A DNA stretch of 64,000 bases from Perlucidibaca aquatica (GTDB lineage Bacteria; Pseudomonadota; Gammaproteobacteria; Pseudomonadales; Moraxellaceae): positions 682,001 to 746,000 of the forward strand of contig NZ_LZDB01000002.1 of NCBI RefSeq assembly GCF_001676655.1, written 5' to 3'. Positions 8,602-16,266 of the stretch are shown here, piece after piece. The notes beneath the pieces were generated by a model. That model ran no database searches, was not told where the DNA came from, and saw nothing but the letters and a program-made list of their open reading frames with translations. The stretch's first letter is position 1. Each line of letters opens with the position of its first letter. A program made the translations under genes and the position numbers.

Positions 8602-9080
8602 TGAAACGATCACAACGCATGCGGCCTGTGCTGGCCGTGGCACAACGTGCCGAAGATGTGATGCTGAAAGCCTATGCCCGCAGTCAGCAGCAGCTAGCGG
8701 ATGCCGAGCATAAGCTGAACCAGCTCGTGGACTATCAATTGGAATACGCCCGTGGCCTGCACGTGGTGTCATCTCAGCTAGTCGATTTAGCGCAACTGCA
8801 AGCGCGTCGCCATTTCATGAACAAGCTCATGGCGGCGATTGCGTCTCAGCAAGCGGAAGTCGCTCGCTTTCAACAACTCGTCGTATCGGCACGCTTAGCC
8901 TGGCTGAAAACCCGTGGGCATAGTCAAAGCATGAGCAAGCTCACGGCTCGCTACGAGTCAGAAGAGTTTGTTCTGCGCGAGCAGCAGGCTCAGCGACAAG
9001 CAGATGAATTATCGGGTCAGCGTTTCACTTGGCGGCAACAAGCTGAGCAAGATGACTGGCAGCAAGGAGCAGCATCATGA
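8598..9080 (+). CDS. fliJ: Flagellar export protein FliJ
   Basis: A small (160-residue) coiled-coil protein, rich in Gln, Ala and Leu, that acts as the central stalk of the FliI ring and escorts export chaperones. The assignment comes from its length, its two long amphipathic helices and its fixed place between fliI and fliK. It overlaps both neighbours by four bases. Confidence 0.9.
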   Translation: MMKRSQRMRPVLAVAQRAEDVMLKAYARSQQQLADAEHKLNQLVDYQLEYARGLHVVSSQLVDLAQLQARRHFMNKLMAAIASQQAEVARFQQLVVSARLAWLKTRGHSQSMSKLTARYESEEFVLREQQAQRQADELSGQRFTWRQQAEQDDWQQGAAS

Positions 9081-10393
9081 TGCCTAGCCTAAGCACACAA
9101 ACAGAAACCCTAGTTAATCCGTTGGCCGCCAGCCCTTCAGGCTCAGCCGAGGCAACGCCTGCCGGCTCAGTCTTTGCTGAACTGTTCCAGGCCTTACAGC
9201 CCGGCTCGGCCCCCGCAGCAGATGCCACGGCGTTGCTGCCACAGACTGCAATGTCAGAGGCTTCACTGTCAGAGGCTTCGCTGCTCAAAGCGCCCGAACT
9301 AACCACGGCGGCCATCACGCCCGAGCTTTCCGAGGATCTGGCTCACGCCTCCGTGCTCACGGCGTTGGCCAGTGCTATTCACGGCTTGAATCAAGGTCTG
9401 CCTCGCCACGAGGCAGCCCTTACCGATGGGGTCGCGAGCGAGGAGTTGCCAGAGGAAGCATTGCCCACGCCGACGCTTGAAGCGGCAACGCCAAGCCTAG
9501 TCACATTGCCATTTGCTATGAGCCTGCTGCGTGTCGAAACACCGGCTTCCATTACCCGCTCAAGTGCAGCCCCCGCAGGAAAAGGGGCTTTGCCTCCTGT
9601 TGAGCAAGCTCTGGCGGCGACTGCAGTGCCCACTAGCTCCGTTGCCAACGCAGGCACCGCATCCACGGCAGTTAATTCGCCGCCGTTAGCATGGACCAAT
9701 GGCCTGCCGGCTAGTTTTTTAAACACCCCAGTTAAGCAAGAAATGACCCCTCCTATGGGGCGTGAGGTATTGCTGGCCTTAAGTGGCGATTCGGCCTTTA
9801 CGAGTGGCAGTCCTGAGTTGCCCAAGGTCGCGCTAACATCGGTCGGCCTCGCCACGGGTTTAACCTTAGCGAACCCCCAAACGACTAGCCCTTTACCCAG
9901 CCTGGTAACGCTAACGCCGAATGCCTTGCTCGACCCCAGTTGGTCCGATGCCTTTGGCCAGCGCATAGCGCTGCTGGCTCAGCAAGGCACGCAAACCGCC
10001 ACGCTGCAGATGAATCCCTCCGACCTAGGGCCTATTCAAGTGCGCATTTCACTGAACGAGCAAAGCGCAAAAGTGGAATTCAATACCTTGCAACAAACCA
10101 CCAGCGACTTAATCACGGCCGCTATGCCACGCCTTGCCGCTGCCATGGAGCAGCAAGGCATGCGTTTGGATGACTCGCGTGTCAGCCTGATGAGCCAACG
10201 CCCAGACAGCTTTGCATCCCAGTCGGGATTCTCGCCGCGACAAGACTCATCTGGCCAGCAGGGCGGTGGCTCGTCACCTCAGCCCAATGCCTTAGAGCAC
10301 CGACAAGCGCTTGAATTGCGTCAGGAGCGCGCGGCCCAAGCACGAGAAGCCACCCACAGCAGGGCGAATACTGGCGTAGATTATTACGCCTGA
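9077..10393 (+). CDS. fliK: Flagellar hook-length control protein FliK
   Basis: Secreted ruler protein of 438 residues. The N-terminal two thirds is Ala/Ser/Thr/Pro-rich and of low complexity. The C-terminal Flg_hook domain is well conserved (QTATLQMNPSDLGPIQVRIS, then VEFNTLQQTTSDLI and LPRLAAAME-like helices). The tail is Gln-rich. It is the last flagellar gene here: fliLMNOPQR and flhB do not follow. Confidence 0.94.
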   Translation: MMPSLSTQTETLVNPLAASPSGSAEATPAGSVFAELFQALQPGSAPAADATALLPQTAMSEASLSEASLLKAPELTTAAITPELSEDLAHASVLTALASAIHGLNQGLPRHEAALTDGVASEELPEEALPTPTLEAATPSLVTLPFAMSLLRVETPASITRSSAAPAGKGALPPVEQALAATAVPTSSVANAGTASTAVNSPPLAWTNGLPASFLNTPVKQEMTPPMGREVLLALSGDSAFTSGSPELPKVALTSVGLATGLTLANPQTTSPLPSLVTLTPNALLDPSWSDAFGQRIALLAQQGTQTATLQMNPSDLGPIQVRISLNEQSAKVEFNTLQQTTSDLITAAMPRLAAAMEQQGMRLDDSRVSLMSQRPDSFASQSGFSPRQDSSGQQGGGSSPQPNALEHRQALELRQERAAQAREATHSRANTGVDYYA

Positions 10394-10451
10394 GCTTGTC
10401 ATTTAGCGCCGGGCGAAGGACTATCTGCTCATCTTTTTAGGTGAGTTCGCT

Positions 10452-11168
10452 ATGAATGTTTTGATTGTCCATGCCCATCCTGAAGCACAGTCTTTTACCT
10501 CTGCCATGAAATCGGCCGCAGTGGCCGATTTCACCGCTGCCGGTCACACCGTCGTGGTGTCTGACCTATATGCCATGAATTGGAACCCGGTGGCCAGCGC
10601 CGCAGACTTCGGCTCGCGTGGCAATGCCGAATACTTAAATTACGCGCTAGAGCAACGCACCAATGCCGACGCGCAAACCTTAGCGCCCGACATTGAGGCC
10701 GAGCTGAAAAAGCTCGAAGCCGCTGACCTGGTGATTTTCAGCTTCCCGCTGTATTGGTTCTCCGTGCCGGCCATCCTAAAAGGGTGGTTCGACCGTGTGC
10801 TGGTCTCTGGCCGAGTGTATGGCGGTCGTCGTTTCTATGACCAAGGTGGCCTGAAAGGTAAGCACGCCATGCTCGCGCTGACCTGCGGCGGTCGTGACTA
10901 CATGCTGGCCGAAGGCGGTATTCACGGTGATATCGACAAGATTTTAATGCCCGTATTGCAAGGCACGCTGGCCTATACCGGCATGACCGTGCTGCCCACG
11001 TTTGTGGGCTATCACGTGCCGTATTTAAGTCAGGAAGCGCGTGGTGACATTCTGCAAAGCTTCCGTGAGCACGTGGCCAATTGGCAGCAGCTCAAGCCCA
11101 TGAGCATGCCCGTGCTGGCCGCGTTTGACCGAGAAATGAAGCGCCTACCCAGCGCTTTGGAGTTCTAA
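10452..11168 (+). CDS. NAD(P)H:quinone oxidoreductase, NQO1/MdaB-like flavodoxin fold
   Basis: Soluble FAD/FMN enzyme that reduces quinones by two electrons. The N-terminus MNVLIVHAHPEAQSFTSAM and the FMN/FAD-contact segments (IFSFPLYWFSVPAILKGWFD, then LALTCGG and GIHGD) follow the mammalian NQO1 and bacterial MdaB/KefF pattern closely. At 238 residues it is nearer NQO1 in size than MdaB. A single base separates its stop from the next ATG, so it forms a two-gene unit with the membrane hydroxylase. The physiological substrate is unknown; a role in quinone pool or oxidative stress is inferred. Confidence 0.85.
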   Translation: MNVLIVHAHPEAQSFTSAMKSAAVADFTAAGHTVVVSDLYAMNWNPVASAADFGSRGNAEYLNYALEQRTNADAQTLAPDIEAELKKLEAADLVIFSFPLYWFSVPAILKGWFDRVLVSGRVYGGRRFYDQGGLKGKHAMLALTCGGRDYMLAEGGIHGDIDKILMPVLQGTLAYTGMTVLPTFVGYHVPYLSQEARGDILQSFREHVANWQQLKPMSMPVLAAFDREMKRLPSALEF

Positions 11169-11169
11169 A

Positions 11170-12057
11170 ATGGATGCCTTCATGCACAGCCTCGCGCTGC
11201 CATTGGAGCAGTGGATCGGTGGCCCCGTGGATTGGAAGCAGATCATTCTCATTGGTCTGTCGCCCATCTTCCTTGCGACGTTCGTCATTGAGTGGCTGTA
11301 CATGCGACGAGCAGGGCGCACCGAGCAGTTCAACGGCAAAGATATTCTCACCAACCTCAACCTCGGTGGCAGCTATCAGGTCTTTGAAATTGTGGTGCAT
11401 GCACTGTTCTTCATGACCGCCATGCACTGGTTCTATGACCACCGCGTAGCCAATGTTGAACTGAATGCCTGGACCATCCTGCCCTTATTTTTGCTCGTGG
11501 AGTTCTGCTACTACTGGTTCCACCGCACCAGTCACCGGGTGCGCTGGTTCTGGTGTGCCCACGTGGTGCATCACAGTGGCGAGCACATGAATTTCACCAC
11601 GGCCATGCGCCAAAGCATGCTCTACCCACTCACGGGTTACTGGCTGTTCTTCACGCCACTCATGCTTATTGGCATCAAGCCCGAATACACCATGGCGCTC
11701 TACGCCATGAATTTGGGCTACCAGTTCTTCGCGCACACGGAGTCCATCCGTAAGTTGCCGGCGTGGTACGAGTACGTGTTCGTCACGCCATCGCACCATC
11801 GTGTGCACCATGGCCGCAACCCGCAATACATCGACAAAAACTATGGCGGCGTGCTCATCCTCTTTGATCGTCTGTTTGGCACCTTTGCCGAAGAAAAAGA
11901 GACTGTGGAATACGGCATTGTGCGTCAGGTTAAAAGTCACAACATCCTCACGCTAAACCTCCACGAATTCCGGGATATGGTGAAGGACATGGCCAAGCCC
12001 GGCCCCGTTTGGCAGCGCTTGAAGCACCTGTGGGCGCCGCCGGAGTGGGAGCGGTAA
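11170..12057 (+). CDS. Sterol desaturase / fatty acid hydroxylase superfamily membrane protein
   Basis: Integral membrane di-iron enzyme of 295 residues. It has about four hydrophobic helices and the three histidine boxes of the family: HRTSH (preceded by YYWF), HVVHHSGEHMN and PSHHRVHHG. These ligate two irons for O2-dependent hydroxylation or desaturation of a lipid. The substrate cannot be told from sequence; bacterial members act on alkylglycerol, carotenoid or sterol-like lipids. It probably shares a transcript with the upstream quinone reductase. Confidence 0.87.
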   Translation: MDAFMHSLALPLEQWIGGPVDWKQIILIGLSPIFLATFVIEWLYMRRAGRTEQFNGKDILTNLNLGGSYQVFEIVVHALFFMTAMHWFYDHRVANVELNAWTILPLFLLVEFCYYWFHRTSHRVRWFWCAHVVHHSGEHMNFTTAMRQSMLYPLTGYWLFFTPLMLIGIKPEYTMALYAMNLGYQFFAHTESIRKLPAWYEYVFVTPSHHRVHHGRNPQYIDKNYGGVLILFDRLFGTFAEEKETVEYGIVRQVKSHNILTLNLHEFRDMVKDMAKPGPVWQRLKHLWAPPEWER

Positions 12058-12075
12058 GGGGAGACAGAAAGTGTA

Positions 12076-12104
12076 TTGACAGTGTACTTACGGATAAGTA
12101 TTTT
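12076..12104 (+). promoter_or_regulatory. brnTA promoter with embedded inverted-repeat operator
   Basis: TTGACA (12076-12081), a 17-base spacer and TATTTT (12099-12104) form a strong sigma-70 promoter. Inside the spacer and reaching into the -10 box lies a perfect inverted repeat TACTTA-CGGA-TAAGTA (12085-12100). This is a good operator for autorepression by the downstream ribbon-helix-helix-type antitoxin. The expected transcription start is near 12111, at or next to the second ATG of the toxin gene, so the transcript may be leaderless. Confidence 0.75.
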
Positions 12105-12410
12105 ATGACAATGGATGTTGAGTTCACGCTGAACGGTATTGGCTTTGTAGCAAACAAAGCCAAGAAGGCGGGTAACCCAAAAAAACATCAAGGTGTGACC
12201 TTCGAGCAAGCTGCAGAGGCTTTCTTCGATCCTTTTTTAAAAGTCGTTGATGCCAGTCGCAACGAGGAAACTCGTGATGCCGTCATCGGTTTGGACCGAA
12301 CCTCAAGGCTGCTATTCGTTGTTCACTTAGTTCAAGAAGATGACCGAATCCGTGTGTTGTCTGCACGAAAAGCGACTCGAGAAGAATGGAGGCTATATGA
12401 AAATTGCTGA
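12105..12410 (+). CDS. brnT: BrnT-like ribonuclease toxin
   Basis: Toxin of a type II toxin-antitoxin pair; BrnT proteins are small RelE-fold ribonucleases that block translation. The 101-residue product carries the family marks NKAKKAGNPKKHQGVTFEQA (about 17-36) and RIRVLSARKATREEWRLYE (about 81-99). The latter is the hallmark C-terminal motif. Starts at ATG 12105 or 12111 are possible; the second coincides with the predicted transcription start. The 3' end overlaps the antitoxin by 14 bases, the usual BrnTA arrangement. Confidence 0.85.
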   Translation: MTMDVEFTLNGIGFVANKAKKAGNPKKHQGVTFEQAAEAFFDPFLKVVDASRNEETRDAVIGLDRTSRLLFVVHLVQEDDRIRVLSARKATREEWRLYENC

Positions 12411-12678
12411 ACTAAAGCATCGCCTGCACCGTGATCGGCCAATGGTATCGGTCACCCTTCGCATGCCCGACGATGTGCTCGTTGACTTGAAGCGAATAGC
12501 GCCACTGCTAGGATTTTCAGGTTATCAGCCTTTAATGCGGACTTACATCGGCCAAGGTCTGCGTACCGACCTCGAACGACTGGACAATACACCCATCGCG
12601 AAATTTGTTGAGGCCTTGCGCCAAAACGGAGTGCCTGATGAAACAATTCAACGGGCCATCAATGAAATTGCGGCTTAG
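12397..12678 (+). CDS. brnA: BrnA-like antitoxin (CopG/ribbon-helix-helix type)
   Basis: A 93-residue protein starting at ATG 12397 behind a GGAGG site (12388-12392) inside the toxin gene. The central segment (VSVTLRMPDDVLVDLKRIA, then YQPLMRTYIGQGL) fits the ribbon-helix-helix fold of BrnA/CopG antitoxins, which bind DNA as dimers and neutralise BrnT. It probably represses the promoter at 12076. No further gene is coupled downstream. Confidence 0.8.
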   Translation: MKIAELKHRLHRDRPMVSVTLRMPDDVLVDLKRIAPLLGFSGYQPLMRTYIGQGLRTDLERLDNTPIAKFVEALRQNGVPDETIQRAINEIAA

Positions 12679-12690
12679 GAATAGAGCATA

Positions 12691-12819
12691 AAGGGCAGAG
12701 CTGCTGCACCGTGCGAATCTCGTAGCCACCCATGAGGCCGGTTACGCCACTCATATTAGCCAGCAACGCCGCAAACGCCTGATTTTGTGTTGAGGCCGAC
12801 ACCTCGCGATCAGTCGCCA
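12691..12819 (-). pseudogene. Relic of an integron-type tyrosine recombinase (IntI)
   Basis: Translated from 12819 leftward, one open frame joins three pieces of IntI in the right order. The pieces are LATDREVSASTQNQAFAALL (core-binding domain with the STQNQA hallmark), LANMSGVTGLM (start of the catalytic domain) and GGYEIRTVQQL (equivalent to GYDIRTVQDLLGH near the C-terminus). The roughly 180 residues between, including the catalytic R and HxxR, are deleted, and the N-terminus and final Tyr are missing. It is non-functional. It suggests that an integron or IntI-like island once stood here. Seen in sequence; the family comparison is from memory. Confidence 0.75.
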
Positions 12820-12821
12820 AC

Positions 12822-12900
12822 GGTAATCCCCCCATTTTTAACTGGCGCCAGAAGTTGAACCTAGGCCAACATGGCCAACTTCTGTTTCGGGGGGATTACC
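12822..12900. repeat. 79-bp element with perfect 12-bp terminal inverted repeats
   Basis: GGTAATCCCCCC (12822-12833) and GGGGGGATTACC (12889-12900) are exact inverted copies. The interior holds a 10-bp palindrome CTGGCGCCAG (12842-12851) and a second inverted pair GAAGTTG (12851-12857) / CAACTTC (12876-12882). It directly abuts the integrase relic. It could be a miniature transposable element, an internally deleted insertion sequence, or part of a recombination site. The family is not recognised. Confidence 0.65.
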
Positions 12901-12959
12901 ACAGGATTTGCCCTCGGTTACTGTGTTCGCGGTTTAACAACTCAAAGTAGGTCTCTGCC

Positions 12960-13388
12960 ATGAATGACTCACTCCAACTGCTTGGCCCTGTCATTGCTTT
13001 AGTCGCTTGGTCTCAGGTGATGTGGTTATGGATGTATGCCACGCGTATTCCGGCCATGATCGCGGCCAAGATGAAGCCGGACCCGAATGCGCCTCGTGGC
13101 GAGCAAATGGCTCAGCTGCCGGCATCCGTGCGCTGGAAGGCGGACAACTACAATCACCTCATGGAACAGCCCACGGTGTTTTACGCCATCGTGATCACGC
13201 TGGTGTTATTAGGCCCGTCGGGCGATACCGCGTGGGTGCTGGCGTGGAGCTATGTGGCGTTGCGGGTGGCGCATAGTCTGACGCAAGCGCTGGTGAACAA
13301 AATTGAGCTGCGCTTTTTGCTCTTTGTGTTGTCGAATATTCCCTTGATCGGGCTGACCTATGAGGCCGTAATCACCTTTCTGCGCTAG
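12960..13388 (+). CDS. MAPEG family membrane protein
   Basis: A 142-residue, four-helix membrane protein of the MAPEG family (microsomal glutathione S-transferase/eicosanoid superfamily). The conserved segments WKADNYNHLMEQPTVFYAI and YVALRVAHSLTQ match bacterial members. Function in bacteria is mostly unknown; glutathione-linked detoxification is the usual guess. It is monocistronic between the relic region and nadA. Confidence 0.85.
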   Translation: MNDSLQLLGPVIALVAWSQVMWLWMYATRIPAMIAAKMKPDPNAPRGEQMAQLPASVRWKADNYNHLMEQPTVFYAIVITLVLLGPSGDTAWVLAWSYVALRVAHSLTQALVNKIELRFLLFVLSNIPLIGLTYEAVITFLR

Positions 13389-13445
13389 AATCCGGCCTCC
13401 CATATTTTTGCCACGATCATTTTTGACACGATAGAAGAGGCCGCC

Positions 13446-14501
13446 ATGTCCCAGCCCGTCGATCACGCTGCCCAGCGTTTGGTTCAGGAGCATCTGGCTC
13501 ATTTGCATGAGGTCGTCGATACCCATACGCCGGCAGAGAAGCTGGCGCTGCGGGAGCGCATTAAAGCGTTGTTGAAGGCGCAAGATGCGGTTTTAGTCGC
13601 GCATTACTACACCGACCCCGAGTTGCAGTCGCTCGCTGAAGAAACGGGCGGCTGTGTGTCGGACTCGCTGGAAATGGCGCGCTTTGGCAATGCCCATCCG
13701 GCGAAAACCCTGGTGGTGGCGGGCGTGAAGTTTATGGGGGAAACCGCCAAAATTCTGAATCCGGAAAAGCGCGTGCTCATGCCGACCTTAGAGGCGACCT
13801 GCTCGCTGGATTTAGGTTGCCCCGTCGATACCTTTACCGCGTTTTGCGATGCGCACTCTGACCACACCGTGGTGGTTTATGCCAATACCTCTGCGGCGGT
13901 GAAGGCGAGGGCGGATTGGGTGGTGACGTCGAGCATTGCAGTGGACGTGGTGGATCATCTATCCAGTCTGGGTGAGAAAATTATTTGGGCTCCCGATAAG
14001 TATTTGGGCGCTTACGTGCAAAAGGTCACGGGCGCCGACATGTTGCTTTGGGATGGCTCCTGTATCGTGCACGAAGAGTTTAAGTCCAAGGGCATTCTCG
14101 ACCTGAAAAAGCAATTTCCAGATGCTGCTGTGTTGGTTCACCCGGAGTCTCCCGCTTCGGTGGTGGACGTAGCAGACGCAGTGGGCTCGACGTCGCAGCT
14201 CATTGCGGCAGCGAAAAACCTTCCGAACCAACAGTTTATTGTGGCTACCGATCGCGGCATTTTCTACAAAATGCAGCAAGCGGCTCCCGGCAAAACCTTT
14301 ATGGAAGCGCCCACCGCGGGTAATGGTGCAACCTGCCGTTCCTGCGCACATTGCCCGTGGATGGCCATGAACGCGCTCGACAATTTGGCGCAGGTACTAG
14401 AGAGCGGCGGTCAGGAAGTGTTTGTTGATGAAGCCTTGCGCGTAAAGGCGATGCAGCCACTTCAGCGCATGCTCGATTTTGCTAAGACCTTAAAGCGCTA
14501 A
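13446..14501 (+). CDS. nadA: Quinolinate synthase NadA
   Basis: [4Fe-4S] enzyme condensing iminoaspartate with dihydroxyacetone phosphate to quinolinate in de novo NAD synthesis. The 351 residues carry the conserved cluster cysteines in [23 protein letters not shown] and [15 protein letters not shown], plus the substrate motif [13 protein letters not shown]. An AGAGG ribosome site precedes ATG 13446. nadB is not nearby. The stop codon lies inside a hairpin shared with the convergent bepA. Confidence 0.96.
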   Translation: MSQPVDHAAQRLVQEHLAHLHEVVDTHTPAEKLALRERIKALLKAQDAVLVAHYYTDPELQSLAEETGGCVSDSLEMARFGNAHPAKTLVVAGVKFMGETAKILNPEKRVLMPTLEATCSLDLGCPVDTFTAFCDAHSDHTVVVYANTSAAVKARADWVVTSSIAVDVVDHLSSLGEKIIWAPDKYLGAYVQKVTGADMLLWDGSCIVHEEFKSKGILDLKKQFPDAAVLVHPESPASVVDVADAVGSTSQLIAAAKNLPNQQFIVATDRGIFYKMQQAAPGKTFMEAPTAGNGATCRSCAHCPWMAMNALDNLAQVLESGGQEVFVDEALRVKAMQPLQRMLDFAKTLKR

Positions 14502-14517
14502 GCCCAGTGGCTTAGCG
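14496..14517. terminator. Bidirectional hairpin between nadA and bepA
   Basis: CGCTAAGCC (14496-14504), loop CAGT, GGCTTAGCG (14509-14517): a perfect 9-bp stem. The nadA stop (14499-14501) and the bepA stop (14512-14514) both lie within the stem. A-rich and T-rich flanks on each side suit termination from both directions. Confidence 0.75.
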
Positions 14518-16017
14518 TTTGAATTCCGCGTCTAAAATTTGCATGTCATTCAAACGCTGATTGAGCTGGGCGGTCAGCGAGTAGTTGTTTGCGGCCAGTC
14601 GTAAGGCGTTTTTCAATTGATCTTCGGCGAGCTTTTGCCGATTCGTTAAGAAGAAGATCTCAGCTCGCGCACGAAATACGGCTAGGGCATCTTTTTGTTT
14701 GGCGGCGCAGTCAGCCAGCAGACGCCATACCAGCGTGTCGTTGCTGTAGTCGCGTGCGGCTTTATCCAGTAATGGCCTGACCAACTCGGGTTTATTCAGA
14801 ATCAGGGCTGCTCGCGTCATTGCCTCCAGAACGCTGCGTTGACCGGGATAAATACTCCACGCGGTTTGGCTCAAACTCAGCACACGGGGGTAATCCCGCT
14901 GAGCAAAGGCAATATCCATTTCAGTGAGTCGATACAGCAGGCGATTGGGCTCGGCGGTGAGCAAGGGCTGAAGGGTTGCCTGAGCCTCCGCTAGCCGCAT
15001 TTGCCGCAGATAGGCCAGGCTCAGGCCGTAGCGCGTGGCTTCAGGCGCGTTGCCATCACTCAGCGCGCTTTCAAAGGCGCGGATATTTTCACCGAGCTGA
15101 TCGCTGTAGGCCATTTGCAGGCGCATTTGCAGTAGTCGAAAGTTCGCGTCGGGTTGTCGCGGTTGGCGACGAATCTCGCTGACACGACGCTCTAAGTCAG
15201 ACAGTCGGCTGCTGCTTAAGGGGTGAGTCAGCAAAAATTCCGGCACATAGCCGAGTTGCCGTGTATTGCGATCGAGCTTGGCAAAAAAAGAAGACATCGC
15301 ACGCGGGTCATAACCACTGTCGGCCAAGGTTTGCAGGCCAATGCGGTCGGCCTCCTGCTCATAGTTACGGCTGTAGCGAAGTTGGTTTTGTGCGGCTAAG
15401 GACTGAGCCGTTGCGCCCACGGCTAAGCCGATATTGCCGGCCTGAGAGCCGCCGGCAGAGGCCGCAGCGATGCTGGCTAACAGCCCGCCTAGCGCGAGCC
15501 ATTGGTTGTACTTATTCGCCTCTTGCGAGCGGGCAAAATGACGCTGGCTGAGATGGCCCAGCTCATGCGCCAGCACGCCCGATAGTTCATCTTCGGATTC
15601 CGAGGTGAGCATCAGTCCGGTATTGACCCCAATAACCCCACCCGGCACGGCAAACGCATTGACCTGGCGATCATCTACAACGATCAAGGAAAACGTAGGA
15701 TCGACCAAGGGGCTATGCGCCGCGAGCTTGTACAGCTGGCTTTCTAAATACTCGCGGAGCGCGGTGTCGGTGTAGAGCGGAGTGCTGGCACGCAATTGCC
15801 GTAAGAAGGCTTGGCCTAAGCGCTTTTCGGTAGCGGCATCGGCAATGAGATCGGCAGGCTGGCCGAGTTCGGGTAAGGTGGCTACATAGGCGTCTGAAGG
15901 CGTTTTGGCGGGGCCACTGGCCTGTGCTGGCAGCATGAGGCTGAGGCTGATGGCAGCGACCAGCCAACGCGCGCCCAAGGCCCGATGCGCTGTCGCATGA
16001 TAAAATCCATCCACCAT
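14512..16017 (-). CDS. bepA: Periplasmic M48 metalloprotease BepA-like
   Basis: Zinc protease with TPR repeats that promotes or proofreads outer-membrane assembly (BamA, LptD). From ATG 16017 the product is about 501 residues. A signal peptide (WLVAAISLSLMLPAQA) is followed by an M48 domain with HELGH and downstream EQEADRIG ligands, then a TPR-rich C-terminal half. A perfect TATAAT on the minus strand (16016-16021) overlaps the proposed ATG, so translation could instead begin further in, for example TTG 15978. The divergent TusA-like gene starts almost on top of it. Confidence 0.9.
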   Translation of the reverse strand: MVDGFYHATAHRALGARWLVAAISLSLMLPAQASGPAKTPSDAYVATLPELGQPADLIADAATEKRLGQAFLRQLRASTPLYTDTALREYLESQLYKLAAHSPLVDPTFSLIVVDDRQVNAFAVPGGVIGVNTGLMLTSESEDELSGVLAHELGHLSQRHFARSQEANKYNQWLALGGLLASIAAASAGGSQAGNIGLAVGATAQSLAAQNQLRYSRNYEQEADRIGLQTLADSGYDPRAMSSFFAKLDRNTRQLGYVPEFLLTHPLSSSRLSDLERRVSEIRRQPRQPDANFRLLQMRLQMAYSDQLGENIRAFESALSDGNAPEATRYGLSLAYLRQMRLAEAQATLQPLLTAEPNRLLYRLTEMDIAFAQRDYPRVLSLSQTAWSIYPGQRSVLEAMTRAALILNKPELVRPLLDKAARDYSNDTLVWRLLADCAAKQKDALAVFRARAEIFFLTNRQKLAEDQLKNALRLAANNYSLTAQLNQRLNDMQILDAEFKR

Positions 16018-16029
16018 TATATTCAGAGT

Positions 16030-16266
16030 GTGTTTGCCTTGACTGAGCCCTTGGATTTTCGTCACTTACGCTGCCCCATGCCCTTACTACGCCTGAAGCA
16101 AGCTCTGCATGCGCTGCCAACGCATACCGAGGTGATTGTGTTGACTGCGGATGCCGGGGCGCTCCGAGATATCCCTGCTTTTTTGCGTCAAGCAGGGCAT
16201 GAGCTGAAGTCGCAAACCACCGACTCCGCCGGCATCACACAGTTCTGTCTGGTGAAACGCGTTTAG
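16030..16266 (+). CDS. TusA-like sulfur-carrier protein
   Basis: Small TusA/SirA-family protein with the diagnostic LDFRHLRCPMPLLRLKQAL segment, in which the CP pair holds the sulfur-carrying cysteine. The rest (VIVLTADAGALRDIPAFLRQ) matches the variant found next to bepA in Pseudomonadales rather than E. coli TusA. About 78 residues from GTG 16030. ATG 15997 and 15985 are alternatives that would overlap the bepA start. The stop overlaps the convergent bcp stop. Its partner in sulfur transfer is unknown. Confidence 0.82.
   Translation: MFALTEPLDFRHLRCPMPLLRLKQALHALPTHTEVIVLTADAGALRDIPAFLRQAGHELKSQTTDSAGITQFCLVKRV

Noticed and set aside
12901-12958. Minus-strand frame AETYFELLNRE resembling an IS3-family transposase segment
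   Set aside because: Only about 19 residues with weak similarity; too short to call, although it adjoins the inverted-repeat element.
12058-12960. Search for attC sites around brnTA
   Set aside because: Only one possible core (GTTTAAC near 12932) and no paired simple sites; not enough to call a cassette.
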